This document shows positions 25,135 through 33,506 of a stretch of DNA of 33,684 bases, in pieces (positions within the stretch are counted from its first letter, which is position 1; each line of letters opens with the position of its first letter). Both the position numbers and the translations under genes were made by a program. The notes under the pieces were generated by a model that searched no databases, had not been told where the DNA came from, and saw only the letters and a program-made list of their open reading frames with translations. Source of the DNA: Gemella cuniculi DSM 15828 (GTDB lineage Bacteria > Bacillota > Bacilli > Staphylococcales > Gemellaceae); assembly GCF_000425665.1 (NCBI RefSeq), contig NZ_AUDW01000029.1, positions 1-33,684 of the forward strand, given 5' to 3'.

Positions 25135-25172
25135 TAAAAAAGATAAGGGGAAAAATTTTTCCTCTTATCTTT
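25135..25172. terminator. Terminator at the end of the PTS operon
   Basis: AAAAGATAAGAGGAAAAA pairs with TTTTTCCCCTTATCTTTT. The stop codon of the ManO-like gene lies inside the stem. Confidence 0.75.
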
Positions 25173-25536
25173 TGTTTCTTTTTAGTAATTCTTTTAACGA
25201 TAGCAATGGTTTATTTCTTACTATTTTTTCATTTCCCAAAAATTCTCTCATCTCTTTTAGACATTTTCCAGAATTTTTTACAACAAAATTAAAACTTCCT
25301 GAACTTTTAGTATCTATAAAAAATCCTCTAATATATTTATCTCTAAAAAATATTTGGGCACGAACCTTATCTACTTCTCTCCATGGAATCTGAATATAAT
25401 CTTCTGGATTTCTATGATTATAAAACTCAAATGCTTTATCACCTACTAGTATGTCTCCATGTTTGTTCCCTATTGAACCAGTTAGCGAATTTCCTTTCGT
25501 CTTATACACCACTTTTGTATTCATCGATACTACCAC
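25165..25536 (-). CDS. manO: DUF956 family protein (ManO-like)
   Basis: About 123 residues with the DUF956 pattern: MNTKVVYKTKGNS, IQIPWREVDKVRAQIFF, IRGFFIDTKSSG and FNFVV. This family is encoded at the end of mannose-type PTS operons in lactic acid bacteria and relatives, where ManO has been linked to control of the man operon. AAGGAG is 8 bases before GTG 25536, so I take GTG as the start rather than the distant ATG at 25587, which lies in the hairpin upstream. An ATG at 25524 is a third option. Confidence 0.8.
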   Translation of the reverse strand: MVVSMNTKVVYKTKGNSLTGSIGNKHGDILVGDKAFEFYNHRNPEDYIQIPWREVDKVRAQIFFRDKYIRGFFIDTKSSGSFNFVVKNSGKCLKEMREFLGNEKIVRNKPLLSLKELLKRNKR

Positions 25537-25559
25537 AAATACTTCTCCTTTCTTTTTTA

Positions 25560-25592
25560 AAAATGAGCTGAAACTAAATTGTTTCAACTCAT
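25560..25592 (-). terminator. Hairpin between PTS IID and the ManO-like gene
   Basis: ATGAGTTGAAAC pairs with GTTTCAGCTCAT (one G-U pair) and is followed by TTTTT. Partial termination here would lower the ManO-like protein relative to the transporter. Confidence 0.75.
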
Positions 25593-25603
25593 TAATTTAA
25601 TTT

Positions 25604-26527
25604 TTACATTACCCCAGTCACATGTGCTAAAACACCTAAAGCAAATAATCCAAAGATAATAACCACTGGACTCACTTTACGTTTTAATAACCACATACAT
25701 ATAAATGTCAATAGTAATGCTGCAAATCCAGGAATAAGTTGATTTAAATTATCCTGTAATGTAGTAACTCTTTCTGGTGAAAGCGAGAATTTTCCACTTG
25801 TTGCTTTAGTTATTATATCTTGAAATACTTTACCTGTTATATGCTCATTTTCTCCTGGAAAATGAATATATGCTTGTTCATCTAATTGAACTTTAGAAAC
25901 TACTAATGGGAAATTAATATTAGTCCAACGCTGAACTAAAATCCCCATTACAAACATACCTAATATAGATGCCCCCTTAGTAATCGTTTGTAATATACCA
26001 CCTGAAAGGTCGCTTGTAATTTCTGAACCTTTTTTATATCCAAGTTCTTGAGTATACCATAAGAATCCCACACGTATAACATTCCAAGCAATAAAGAAGA
26101 ATAATGGTGCAATAATTGAACCACCTGTTGCTAATGAAGCTGCAATAGCTCCTAAAATAGGACGAACTGTAAACCAAAATACTGGATCTCCAATCCCAGC
26201 TAAAGGTCCCATCATTCCTACTTTAACACCTTGAATAGCTGCATCATCAATTTCAGCACCATTAGCTTTATCCTCTTCAAGGGCAAGTGTTACCCCTAAA
26301 ATTGGTGCTGCAATATATGGATGAGTATTAAAAAATTCTAAATGACGTTTTAATGCATTAGATGCATCCTCTTTGTTTGGATATAATTTTCTAAGAGCTG
26401 GGATTAAAGAAAATGCCCAACCTCCATTTTGCATACGTTCATAGTTCCATGAACCTTGAAGGAACTGAGAACGTAACATAACACTACGACGATCTTTTTT
26501 ACTTAATGTAATTTTTTTCTCTGACAT
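25604..26527 (-). CDS. Mannose-type PTS system IID component
   Basis: 307-residue membrane protein of the mannose/fructose/sorbose PTS. Typical patterns: RSQFLQGSWNYERMQNGG near the start, YPNKEDASNALKRHLEFFNTHP, GVKVGMMGPLAGIGDPVFW, and C-terminal helices. With IIC it forms the membrane channel that moves the sugar while IIAB phosphorylates it. I chose ATG 26527 because AAGGAGGAACTAGAA precedes it; the longer frame to 26554 has no better site. It starts 17 bases after the IIC stop. Confidence 0.92.
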   Translation of the reverse strand: MSEKKITLSKKDRRSVMLRSQFLQGSWNYERMQNGGWAFSLIPALRKLYPNKEDASNALKRHLEFFNTHPYIAAPILGVTLALEEDKANGAEIDDAAIQGVKVGMMGPLAGIGDPVFWFTVRPILGAIAASLATGGSIIAPLFFFIAWNVIRVGFLWYTQELGYKKGSEITSDLSGGILQTITKGASILGMFVMGILVQRWTNINFPLVVSKVQLDEQAYIHFPGENEHITGKVFQDIITKATSGKFSLSPERVTTLQDNLNQLIPGFAALLLTFICMWLLKRKVSPVVIIFGLFALGVLAHVTGVM

Positions 26528-26543
26528 TTCTAGTTCCTCCTTA

Positions 26544-27353
26544 TTAATAATCATTTAAAATATCACCTAATGGATCCCCTGATGAAGAGTTTCCACCTCC
26601 ACCACCTTTATTATTTTTTGAAAGGTTTAGGTAGATGATTGCGATACATAATCCGATAATACCTGTTGCAATTAGTGTTAATTGGTTTAATGGTGCTAAA
26701 GCAAATCCTAAGAAGAAGAACGGCCATACTTCTTTTGTTGCCATCAAGTTAATTACCATTGCAAAACCAACTGCAACTACCATTCCACCACCAATAGCCA
26801 TACCATCAGTAAACCATTTTGGTAATGTTTCAAGTGCTTTTTGAACTGTTGAAGATGGAATAAACATTAATAGTCCTGCTGGGATAGCAACACGTAGTCC
26901 TTGACATGCAAGTGCAACATAATGCCAAAACTCAACCCCACGGAAATTTCCATTTTCTGCTGCACGATCAGCCTGGTGAACAATAACTACTGATAAAGTA
27001 CGAACTACCATAGTAAGAACTAAACCTACTGTTGCTAAAGTTACAGCTGTTGCTATTGCTATAGTACGCCCTTCATCTGAAAAATTTCCTGCTTTAATAA
27101 AAATAATCGCAGATGCCACTGATGCCAATGCTGCATCGGGAGCCACAGCTGCCCCAATATTAGCCCAACCTAAAGCTAATAATTGTAAAGCACCACCCAA
27201 AATAATACCTTCTTTTAAATGTCCTGTTGCTAAACCAATTAATGAACAAGCAATAATTGGTTGATGGAATTGAAATTGGTCAAGAATACTTTCCATCCCT
27301 GCCAAGAAGGCAACAACTAGGACTAAAATAACTGCTAGAATACTAAATTCCAT
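26544..27353 (-). CDS. Mannose-type PTS system IIC component
   Basis: 269-residue polytopic protein of the mannose-family IIC type. Recognisable stretches are LAGMESILDQFQFHQPI (about residues 18-34), GLATGHLKEGIILGGALQL and GWANIGAAVAPDAALASV. The last 20 or so residues are a glycine/serine/asparagine tail (GGGGGNSSSG), as in ManY of lactic acid bacteria. It forms the sugar-binding membrane part together with IID. Start set by ATAGGAGGACACA; it follows IIAB by 30 bases. Confidence 0.92.
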   Translation of the reverse strand: MEFSILAVILVLVVAFLAGMESILDQFQFHQPIIACSLIGLATGHLKEGIILGGALQLLALGWANIGAAVAPDAALASVASAIIFIKAGNFSDEGRTIAIATAVTLATVGLVLTMVVRTLSVVIVHQADRAAENGNFRGVEFWHYVALACQGLRVAIPAGLLMFIPSSTVQKALETLPKWFTDGMAIGGGMVVAVGFAMVINLMATKEVWPFFFLGFALAPLNQLTLIATGIIGLCIAIIYLNLSKNNKGGGGGNSSSGDPLGDILNDY

Positions 27354-27383
27354 TGTGTCCTCCTAATATAAATACATATTTTA

Positions 27384-28370
27384 TTATAGTTTTAATCCTT
27401 CACTTGTCTTAGATTCAATAAGTTTGAATAAATTTGATGGTGAATCATTTGATACTTTACGCACATCAAATTTCACACCTAAGTCACGAAGTTTTTTATA
27501 TACGTCTACATCATCTTGATCCACTGATAAAACATTATTGATTTGAACCTTGCCAACAGAATGAGCCATTGATCCAATATTAAGTTCTGGAATTTTGACT
27601 CCTTTTTCAATTACTGTTAGTGCATCCTGTGGAGTTTCAAACAATAACAATGCTTTTGTATCACCAAAACGTGGATCATTATAAACTTGTACAAGTTTAT
27701 CCAACGGGATTACATGTGCACGAACTCCTGGTGGTGCAGCTTGCTCGATAAGTTTTTTTCGTAATTCATCTTTAGATACTGAATCTGACACCACAATTAT
27801 CCTATTCGGATTAGTTGCTTTCGTCCAGTTAGTTGCTACTTGCCCATGTAATAAACGAGTGTCTATTCTTGCAAGAACAAATTTTATTTTTCCATCCCCT
27901 AGTACTGTTCCTTCTGGAATAGAACCTTGAACTACCTTTTGCCCTTGTTCTTCTGCAATTTCTTGTTTTGGTTGAAGTTCTTCAGGACGAACTTTCACTC
28001 CTTCTATTGCAGTTGGAGCTATTGCTTTTGCTATTTCATGAGCTGTTGTCATTGTAAATCTACTAGCATACGCTTCAATCAGCATCGGTAAATTAAGCCC
28101 TGCTACGATAGCTCTTTTTTCTGGAGCTTCTTCTAACAATTTATTGGCTTGATTGAACGGACTTCCGCCCCAAAGATCAACAAGGAAAAGAATTTCTTCA
28201 GAATCTACTTTGGTGATAGCTTCCTGAAGTTTTCTTTGTAAATCATCTGGTCCTTCGCTTGGCATAAAAACAATTGACTCTACTTTTTCTTGCTCACCAA
28301 AAATCATAGTACCAGATTGTTTAATCCCAGCAGCAAATTCTCCATGACTTGCGATGATAATTCCTACCAT
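27384..28370 (-). CDS. Mannose-type PTS system IIAB component
   Basis: 328 residues with a IIA domain (about 1-135; phosphorylated histidine in ASHGEFAAG, His9), an Ala/Pro/Glu/Gln-rich hinge (about 138-160) and a IIB domain (about 165-328; active histidine in DTRLLHGQV, about residue 180). Phosphate passes from HPr to IIA, then IIB, then the sugar. Mannose-family systems of this kind carry glucose, mannose and amino sugars; the exact sugar cannot be told. First gene of the operon, with AAAGGAGGTATAAAG before ATG. Confidence 0.93.
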   Translation of the reverse strand: MVGIIIASHGEFAAGIKQSGTMIFGEQEKVESIVFMPSEGPDDLQRKLQEAITKVDSEEILFLVDLWGGSPFNQANKLLEEAPEKRAIVAGLNLPMLIEAYASRFTMTTAHEIAKAIAPTAIEGVKVRPEELQPKQEIAEEQGQKVVQGSIPEGTVLGDGKIKFVLARIDTRLLHGQVATNWTKATNPNRIIVVSDSVSKDELRKKLIEQAAPPGVRAHVIPLDKLVQVYNDPRFGDTKALLLFETPQDALTVIEKGVKIPELNIGSMAHSVGKVQINNVLSVDQDDVDVYKKLRDLGVKFDVRKVSNDSPSNLFKLIESKTSEGLKL

Positions 28371-28700
28371 CTTTATACCTCCTTTATATAATAAATAATT
28401 AATTTAATATGACGTGTATACGCTTTGCATACCTCATGATTATATCATCTAATTTATAGTTTGTAAATGTTTGTATTTTCGAACAAACGAACATTGAATG
28501 CGATTTCTTATGTTTCGTTTATCTTTTAAGAATATTTTTATATCTATTTTTATTTTTAAATATTATCAAATTCATTGTTTTACTTAGTATATTAACTAAT
28601 TATATTTGTTCACTAGCATAAAATTTTCCTATAAAGATATAGTAAGAAAATTTTATTTACATATTTTCAGTTGTATAAAAATTTAAGTTTTTTATTTTTC
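28371..28700. other. Gene-free region upstream of the PTS operon
   Basis: Holds the operon promoter and an inverted repeat TGTTTGT / ACAAAC (28468-28488) directly upstream of the -35, which may bind a regulator. The rest is AT-rich without a gene. Confidence 0.5.
28439..28467 (-). promoter_or_regulatory. Promoter of the mannose PTS operon
   Basis: TTTACA (28462-28467), 17 bases, TATAAT (28439-28444) on the minus strand. Leader of about 60 bases. A cre-like stretch just downstream (TGCAAAGCGTATACA) is one base too long to fit the CcpA consensus. Confidence 0.65.
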
Positions 28701-28706
28701 TAAATA

Positions 28707-28751
28707 TAAAAGATAAGTTCTTTATAAAATTTTTACAAAAAGAACTCATCT
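28707..28751 (-). terminator. Terminator of the glutathione synthetase gene
   Basis: AGATGAGTTCTTT pairs with AAAGAACTTATCT (one G-U pair) on the minus strand and is followed by TTTT, about 50 bases past the stop codon. Confidence 0.8.
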
Positions 28752-28800
28752 GTTATATCAAACTTGGATTCATAAAATCTTTCTAAAATAATACGAAAGT

Positions 28801-31062
28801 TTAGTTTATAGCCTTATCAGGAAATAACATCCTTAAAACATCCAATGATACCCTTCTTGATTTCCCCTTATGTGGATAAATATGCATCATCATCATTGGA
28901 TTGAAATTTGCTTCTATTACTCCGTAATTGCTATTTGTTGCCTCTATATTTATATCGTGAATGATTAAATCCATACCACACACTCTAGCTTGCATAGCTT
29001 CCGTCATTTTTATCGCTAACTTTTTGTAACTTTCATGAACTTCATCAGTCACATCTATGGAATCTCCACCAGTACTTATATTAGAATTCTCTCTAAGATA
29101 TGCAACTTCTCCCTTTTTCAAAACAGTATCAAAAGTTAAACCTTGTTCATTTAATTGAAGTTTTTCTATTTCTCCTAACTCTATCTTTTTAAGCGGTGTT
29201 TTCTTCGCATCTCCTCTAAGCAAATCATTGTTTTTAATAATTACCAACTCCGAAATAGTATGTTTACCATCTCCAATAACATTGGCAGGTGTTCTAAGTA
29301 ATACAGCTCTTGTTTTTCCTTCTATGACAAAAAATCTGTACTCCGTCCCTTCAATAAATTCCTCAATGATTATGTCATTATCTTCTTTTAATGCTAAATT
29401 TACTGCTTTAGAAAATTTTTCTTCAGAATTAATTCCATTTTTAAAGATTGTAACTCCTAATCCAAAATTTGTACTTTTAGGTTTTATTACTATCGGTTTA
29501 TTTTTTATATAATTAAACTTCAAAAGAGCTTCATCTAAATTTGAAACTTCATATCCTAAAGGAACTCTAAAACCTTTCTCCGCTAATATTTTTTTGGTTA
29601 CAACTTTATTTTCCATAATCAATGGCGAAATATAACTATCTTTACTAGTCATATTTCCATTTTTTACATATTCCATTTTATCCTTATACTCTAAACGAAG
29701 AAATTGGTCGTTTTCATCAATTACTTGAACTTTTATACCATTTTTTATTGCATCTTCTATTAATGCTTGAGTTGATAATTCCATATTTTCATAAGCATTT
29801 AAAGAATAATATCTTTTTAATGATTCGTTTTTATAATATTTTGCTAGTTCCATTCCCACATTTACTATGCTATCTTCTCTTTCATATTCTTTTACTAATT
29901 TTGCCGCAATAGTAAGTGATGGATCTATTAATTCATCTTCTTTTTCTTCTACAATTTTAATATCACTTTCTGGTAAATTTAGTTCTCTAATCATTTTTTT
30001 CATATTTTCTAAAATATCTAACCCCTCTTCAAGATATTCTAATTTTTTTAATGGATTTGAAAGTGCAATTCTTTCACTATACTCTCTTCCTATTTTTTCA
30101 GAACTTTCTTTATCAACTTCATCCATCCAAACTAAAGTTTTTAAAAATAGATGAATAAATCTAACATCCTTTTCTAAAATTCCAAATGGGGCAAATGGAT
30201 TTAAATCAAAAAGTCTAAATTCAATATATTTTATTCCTATTTCAGGAAAAAGAGAAACGGTTTCAGCTCCTCTAAATCTAACACTTGAATAAAATTCTTT
30301 TTCAGCTATAAGTTTATTAGTTTTTACATAACTAGTTAAATCCTTAATATATTTATCTAAAGAAGCATAAGAAACAACAATATCATCTTCATTTACATAT
30401 CCATATCTACTGGTTCTTAAACTTCTGACAAAACCATCCGGTTTTTTACCATCAACAAAGTACTTGTCTTCTGCAAATGGTGAAGCTCCATACAAATATA
30501 TTAAAAGCCACTGATATCTTATAAATTGACGTGCAAGTTTCATATAAATATCATTTTTAGTCGCAACTAATGTTTTACCATTAATCACAGCAATTTTTTC
30601 CATCAATTTATCATCTAATTGAAAATTATAATGAATCCCCGAAACCATCTGTTTATACTTTCCATACTTTTCTACCAAATATTCACGATACTCCACATCT
30701 GATTTATTATCAAATTGAGCAACCTGTATATCCTCACTATTGGGTAATTTTGCAGGCATACTAAGTGGCCAAATGTATTCATTTTCAGGAAGATTTTTCA
30801 AAACTACTTCATGAATAGCGTTGAGTATTCTTATAACATCCTTTTCATTATTCTCTGGAGTAGTTATAAGCTCAATTTGTGACTCAGCAAAATCTGTTTG
30901 AATATAAGGGTGTTCATGTCTAATACCAAACACTTTTGGATGTGAGGTTTTAGAAATATTTGCACCTTCCAAAACACGTTGACCTTCCTTTTCTAATCCA
31001 ATCTTTACCAAAGTAAATAACTCTTCAAGATTGTTATCTTTAATAATTTTTTTTATATCCAT
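28801..31062 (-). CDS. gshF: Bifunctional glutamate-cysteine ligase / glutathione synthetase
   Basis: 753 residues, the usual length for GshF (GshAB). The N-terminal part (about 1-460) is a GshA-type glutamate-cysteine ligase: GLEKEGQRVL near residue 23, the substrate region FAESQIELITTP, and RFRGAETVSLFPEIGIKYIEFR. The C-terminal part (about 480-750) is an ATP-grasp domain: VVIKPKSTNFGLGVTIF, EEFIEGTEYRFFVIEGK and a late metal-site segment GVIEANFNPMM. It makes glutathione from Glu, Cys and Gly in one protein, giving thiol protection. Single gene; the ribosome binding site is weak (AGAGAG). Confidence 0.93.
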   Translation of the reverse strand: MDIKKIIKDNNLEELFTLVKIGLEKEGQRVLEGANISKTSHPKVFGIRHEHPYIQTDFAESQIELITTPENNEKDVIRILNAIHEVVLKNLPENEYIWPLSMPAKLPNSEDIQVAQFDNKSDVEYREYLVEKYGKYKQMVSGIHYNFQLDDKLMEKIAVINGKTLVATKNDIYMKLARQFIRYQWLLIYLYGASPFAEDKYFVDGKKPDGFVRSLRTSRYGYVNEDDIVVSYASLDKYIKDLTSYVKTNKLIAEKEFYSSVRFRGAETVSLFPEIGIKYIEFRLFDLNPFAPFGILEKDVRFIHLFLKTLVWMDEVDKESSEKIGREYSERIALSNPLKKLEYLEEGLDILENMKKMIRELNLPESDIKIVEEKEDELIDPSLTIAAKLVKEYEREDSIVNVGMELAKYYKNESLKRYYSLNAYENMELSTQALIEDAIKNGIKVQVIDENDQFLRLEYKDKMEYVKNGNMTSKDSYISPLIMENKVVTKKILAEKGFRVPLGYEVSNLDEALLKFNYIKNKPIVIKPKSTNFGLGVTIFKNGINSEEKFSKAVNLALKEDNDIIIEEFIEGTEYRFFVIEGKTRAVLLRTPANVIGDGKHTISELVIIKNNDLLRGDAKKTPLKKIELGEIEKLQLNEQGLTFDTVLKKGEVAYLRENSNISTGGDSIDVTDEVHESYKKLAIKMTEAMQARVCGMDLIIHDINIEATNSNYGVIEANFNPMMMMHIYPHKGKSRRVSLDVLRMLFPDKAIN

Positions 31063-31189
31063 GCTATATCACTCTCTATAATATAATTTAGTTACATTTA
31101 TCTTATCACAAAAATATCAAATATAGTAGAAATTAAACTCTAACCGTAAAATTTTTTCAAATTTCGTACTATATTCATGTTCTTTATGA

Positions 31190-31195
31190 TATAAT
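31190..31195 (+). promoter_or_regulatory. Extended -10 promoter of the HAD-deaminase gene
   Basis: TGaTATAAT (TG at 31187-31188) with no good -35, as is usual for extended -10 promoters. It lies about 70 bases before the gene. Confidence 0.5.
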
Positions 31196-31264
31196 CTAAT
31201 TACAAAACTATGAAAGGAAAAAAGAATTGACAATTTTATACACTCATTTCTTTAAAAGCATTAT

Positions 31265-32560
31265 ATGATACAATTAATAGCTAGTGATATGGATGGAACA
31301 CTGTTAAATACTGAACACAAAATTCCCAAAGAAAATGTTGAATTAATAAAATATACTCAAGAAAATAATATTAAATTTGTAGTAGCTACTGGGCGAGCTT
31401 ACTATGAGGCATTACCTCCATTAGAAAATCAAAATATAAAATGTGATATTATAAGTTTTAATGGCGGAGTAATTTATGATAAAAATGGAAATATTATAAG
31501 CATAGTTCCTATTCAACTAAAAGACTTATACTACACAATAGCTATTTTTAAAAGTTTAGATATAAACTATCAACTCTACACTAAAAATACAGTTTTTACA
31601 AATAGTATTGAAACTGATATACAGGCTTATGCTGATTTAATTCGTTCAATGGGCGAAATTCCAGATATTGAACACTTGCGAAAAGATACTTTACAAAGAT
31701 TAAAACGAGGACATATTACTGAAGTAGAGAATATAGAATTATATCTAAATCAAAAAAATAATCCATCAATAAAAGTAATTGGTATATCAAGTAATAAAAA
31801 AAAATTAGATAAAGCAAAAAAACTACTAGAAGATAATGAAAATATCTCTGTTACCTCATCAGGAATAAATAACTTGGAAGTTATGGATAAAAACGCAACT
31901 AAAGGAAAGGCACTACAAAAAATTGCTGATAATTACAAAATTTCACTTAACAACACATTAGCTATAGGTGACAATCTTAATGATATTTCAATGTTAGAAA
32001 TAGTAAAATATAGCGTTGCAATGAAAAATTCAGCACCTGAATTAAAAAACATAGCAAAATATGTAACTGAAAAAACTAATGTTGATGCAGGAGTTTCTCA
32101 TATAGTAATAAAATTAATAAATAATAAAAATATTATCTCCGAAGATAATGAAAATAAAAACTTAATCAAAGAAGCAATTAAAGCTACTAATTTCGCCTAT
32201 GTACCTTACTCAAAATTCAAAGTTGGAGCAGCTATTCTTGCAAATAATGGAAAAATATACACAGGATGTAATATAGAAAATGCTAGTTTCACCCCTACAA
32301 ATTGTGCAGAACGTACCGCTATATTCAAAGCAGTTAGCGAAGGAGTGACTAATTTCAAAAAAATTGCTATTGTTGGTGGTCCAGATGGAAATTTAGATAA
32401 TTATTGTCCGCCATGTGGTGTCTGCAGACAAGTTATTGCAGAATTTGCTGAAAATGATTTTAAATTAATTCTTGGAACATCAGAAAATGATTATAAAGTA
32501 TATAACTTTTATAAAGAAATCCTACCGGTAAGTTTTACAAATAAAAATTTAGAAAAATAA
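31265..32560 (+). CDS. Fusion of Cof-type HAD phosphatase and cytidine deaminase
   Basis: 431 residues in two full enzymes. Residues 1-about 275 are a Cof/HAD-IIB phosphatase: DMDGTLLN (nucleophile Asp8), a cap domain, then a lysine (NATKGKAL) and GDNLNDISML for the metal. Residues about 293-425 are a cytidine deaminase of the homotetrameric type: FKVGAAI, the zinc/catalytic NCAERTA and PPCGVCRQV with two zinc cysteines. The deaminase turns cytidine or deoxycytidine into uridine forms; the phosphatase may act on a sugar phosphate or nucleotide. No good ribosome binding site precedes the ATG; a 13-codon TTG frame (31227-31268) with AAAGGA ends across it (ATGA). Confidence 0.88.
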   Translation: MIQLIASDMDGTLLNTEHKIPKENVELIKYTQENNIKFVVATGRAYYEALPPLENQNIKCDIISFNGGVIYDKNGNIISIVPIQLKDLYYTIAIFKSLDINYQLYTKNTVFTNSIETDIQAYADLIRSMGEIPDIEHLRKDTLQRLKRGHITEVENIELYLNQKNNPSIKVIGISSNKKKLDKAKKLLEDNENISVTSSGINNLEVMDKNATKGKALQKIADNYKISLNNTLAIGDNLNDISMLEIVKYSVAMKNSAPELKNIAKYVTEKTNVDAGVSHIVIKLINNKNIISEDNENKNLIKEAIKATNFAYVPYSKFKVGAAILANNGKIYTGCNIENASFTPTNCAERTAIFKAVSEGVTNFKKIAIVGGPDGNLDNYCPPCGVCRQVIAEFAENDFKLILGTSENDYKVYNFYKEILPVSFTNKNLEK

Positions 32561-32563
32561 AAT

Positions 32564-32613
32564 AAAATACCGAATCAATTTGTTGTGATTAAGATAAATA
32601 GATTCGGTATTTT
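32564..32613 (+). terminator. Terminator of the HAD-deaminase gene
   Basis: Perfect 13-base stem AAAATACCGAATC / GATTCGGTATTTT with a 24-base loop. Confidence 0.8.
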
Positions 32614-32661
32614 AAATAAAACTAACTCCTAAAAAAGAGGTAAATTCCCTTCTCAACAAAT

Positions 32662-32694
32662 AAAAAAGTTGTAGAATATACTATCCACAACTTT
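32662..32694 (-). terminator. Terminator of the rRNA/tRNA operon
   Basis: AAAGTTGTGGA pairs with TCTACAACTTT on the minus strand, followed by TTTT, directly after the last tRNA. Confidence 0.75.
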
Positions 32695-32698
32695 AAAA

Positions 32699-32770
32699 TG
32701 ACCCGTACGGGACTCGAACCCGTGTTACCGCCGTGAAAGGGCGGTGTCTTAACCGCTTGACCAACGGGCC
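32699..32770 (-). tRNA. tRNA-Glu (UUC), copy 2
   Basis: Full cloverleaf of 72 bases with anticodon TTC in CCCTTTCACGG and T-loop GGTTCGAGTCC. CCA is not encoded. Identical to the copy at 33150-33221. Confidence 0.95.
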
Positions 32771-32809
32771 AAAAATATAAAAGGCATATTGCAGCCTTTT
32801 ATTATTTAA

Positions 32810-32882
32810 TGAGCCATGAAGGACTCGAACCTTCGACCCTTTGATTAAAAGTCAAATGCTCTACCAACTGAGCTAATGGCTC
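32810..32882 (-). tRNA. tRNA-Lys (UUU)
   Basis: 73-base cloverleaf, anticodon TTT in GACTTTTAATC, D-arm AGCTCAGTTGGTAGAGC. CCA not encoded. Confidence 0.95.
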
Positions 32883-32886
32883 ATGG

Positions 32887-32959
32887 CTGGGATACCTGGA
32901 TTCGAACCAGGGGAATGACGGAGTCAAAGTCCGTTGCCTTACCGCTTGGCTATATCCCA
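32887..32959 (-). tRNA. tRNA-Gln (UUG)
   Basis: 73-base cloverleaf, anticodon TTG in GACTTTGACTC. CCA encoded (32884-32886). Only one base separates this CCA from the 5' end of tRNA-Lys. Confidence 0.95.
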
Positions 32960-32974
32960 AAAATATAAGAATGG

Positions 32975-33055
32975 TGGGAAGAAGTGGATTCGAACCACTG
33001 AACCCGAAGGAACGGATTTACAGTCCGTCGCGTTTAGCCTCTTCGCTATCTTCCC
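32975..33055 (-). tRNA. tRNA-Tyr (GUA)
   Basis: 81 bases with a long variable arm and anticodon GTA in GGACTGTAAATCC. CCA encoded (32972-32974). Confidence 0.95.
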
Positions 33056-33067
33056 TCATTTAAATGG

Positions 33068-33140
33068 TGGAGGTTAACGGGATCGAACCGCTGACCCCTT
33101 GCTTGTAAGGCAAGTGCTCTCCCAGCTGAGCTAAACCTCC
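33068..33140 (-). tRNA. tRNA-Val (UAC)
   Basis: 73-base cloverleaf, anticodon TAC in GCCTTACAAGC. CCA encoded (33065-33067). Confidence 0.95.
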
Positions 33141-33149
33141 AACAAAAAA

Positions 33150-33221
33150 TGACCCGTACGGGACTCGAACCCGTGTTACCGCCGTGAAAGGGCGGTGTCT
33201 TAACCGCTTGACCAACGGGCC
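33150..33221 (-). tRNA. tRNA-Glu (UUC), copy 1
   Basis: 72-base cloverleaf, anticodon TTC; identical over its full length to the copy at 32699-32770, and without encoded CCA. Confidence 0.95.
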
Positions 33222-33229
33222 AAAAATGG

Positions 33230-33302
33230 CTCCACAGGCAGGACTCGAACCTGCGACCGATCGGTTAACAGCCGATTGCTCTACCAACTGAGCTACTGTG
33301 GA
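33230..33302 (-). tRNA. tRNA-Asn (GUU)
   Basis: 73-base cloverleaf, anticodon GTT in GGCTGTTAACC. CCA encoded (33227-33229). First tRNA after 5S rRNA. Confidence 0.95.
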
Positions 33303-33338
33303 TAATTAAGTCTATAGCATTTGCTAAAGACCTCAAAA

Positions 33339-33453
33339 GCCTGGCAACGTTCTAGTCTCACAGGGCGTAAACCCAACTACATTCGACGCTAAAGAGCTTA
33401 ACTTCTGTGTTCGGTATGGGTACAGGTGTGTCCTCTTCGCTATCGCCACCAGA
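33339..33453 (-). rRNA. 5S ribosomal RNA
   Basis: About 115 bases with the conserved start TGGTGGCGATAGCGAAGAGG, the CCCATACCGAACAC segment, AAGTTAAGCTCTT and the closing TTGCCAGGC that pairs with the start. Ends are set by that pairing and could be off by a few bases. Confidence 0.93.
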
Positions 33454-33506
33454 CGAAAACTTCATACATATATTATCTCTTCTTCTTCTACAGCTCGAAC
33501 TTCACT

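Noticed and set aside
28418-28434. Possible CcpA (cre) site downstream of the PTS promoter
   Set aside because: TGCAAAGCGTATACA has one extra base between the TG and CG parts, so it does not fit the cre consensus.
33060-33287. 75-codon minus-strand reading frame
   Set aside because: It lies entirely over tRNA-Val, tRNA-Glu and tRNA-Asn, and is an artefact of tRNA sequence.
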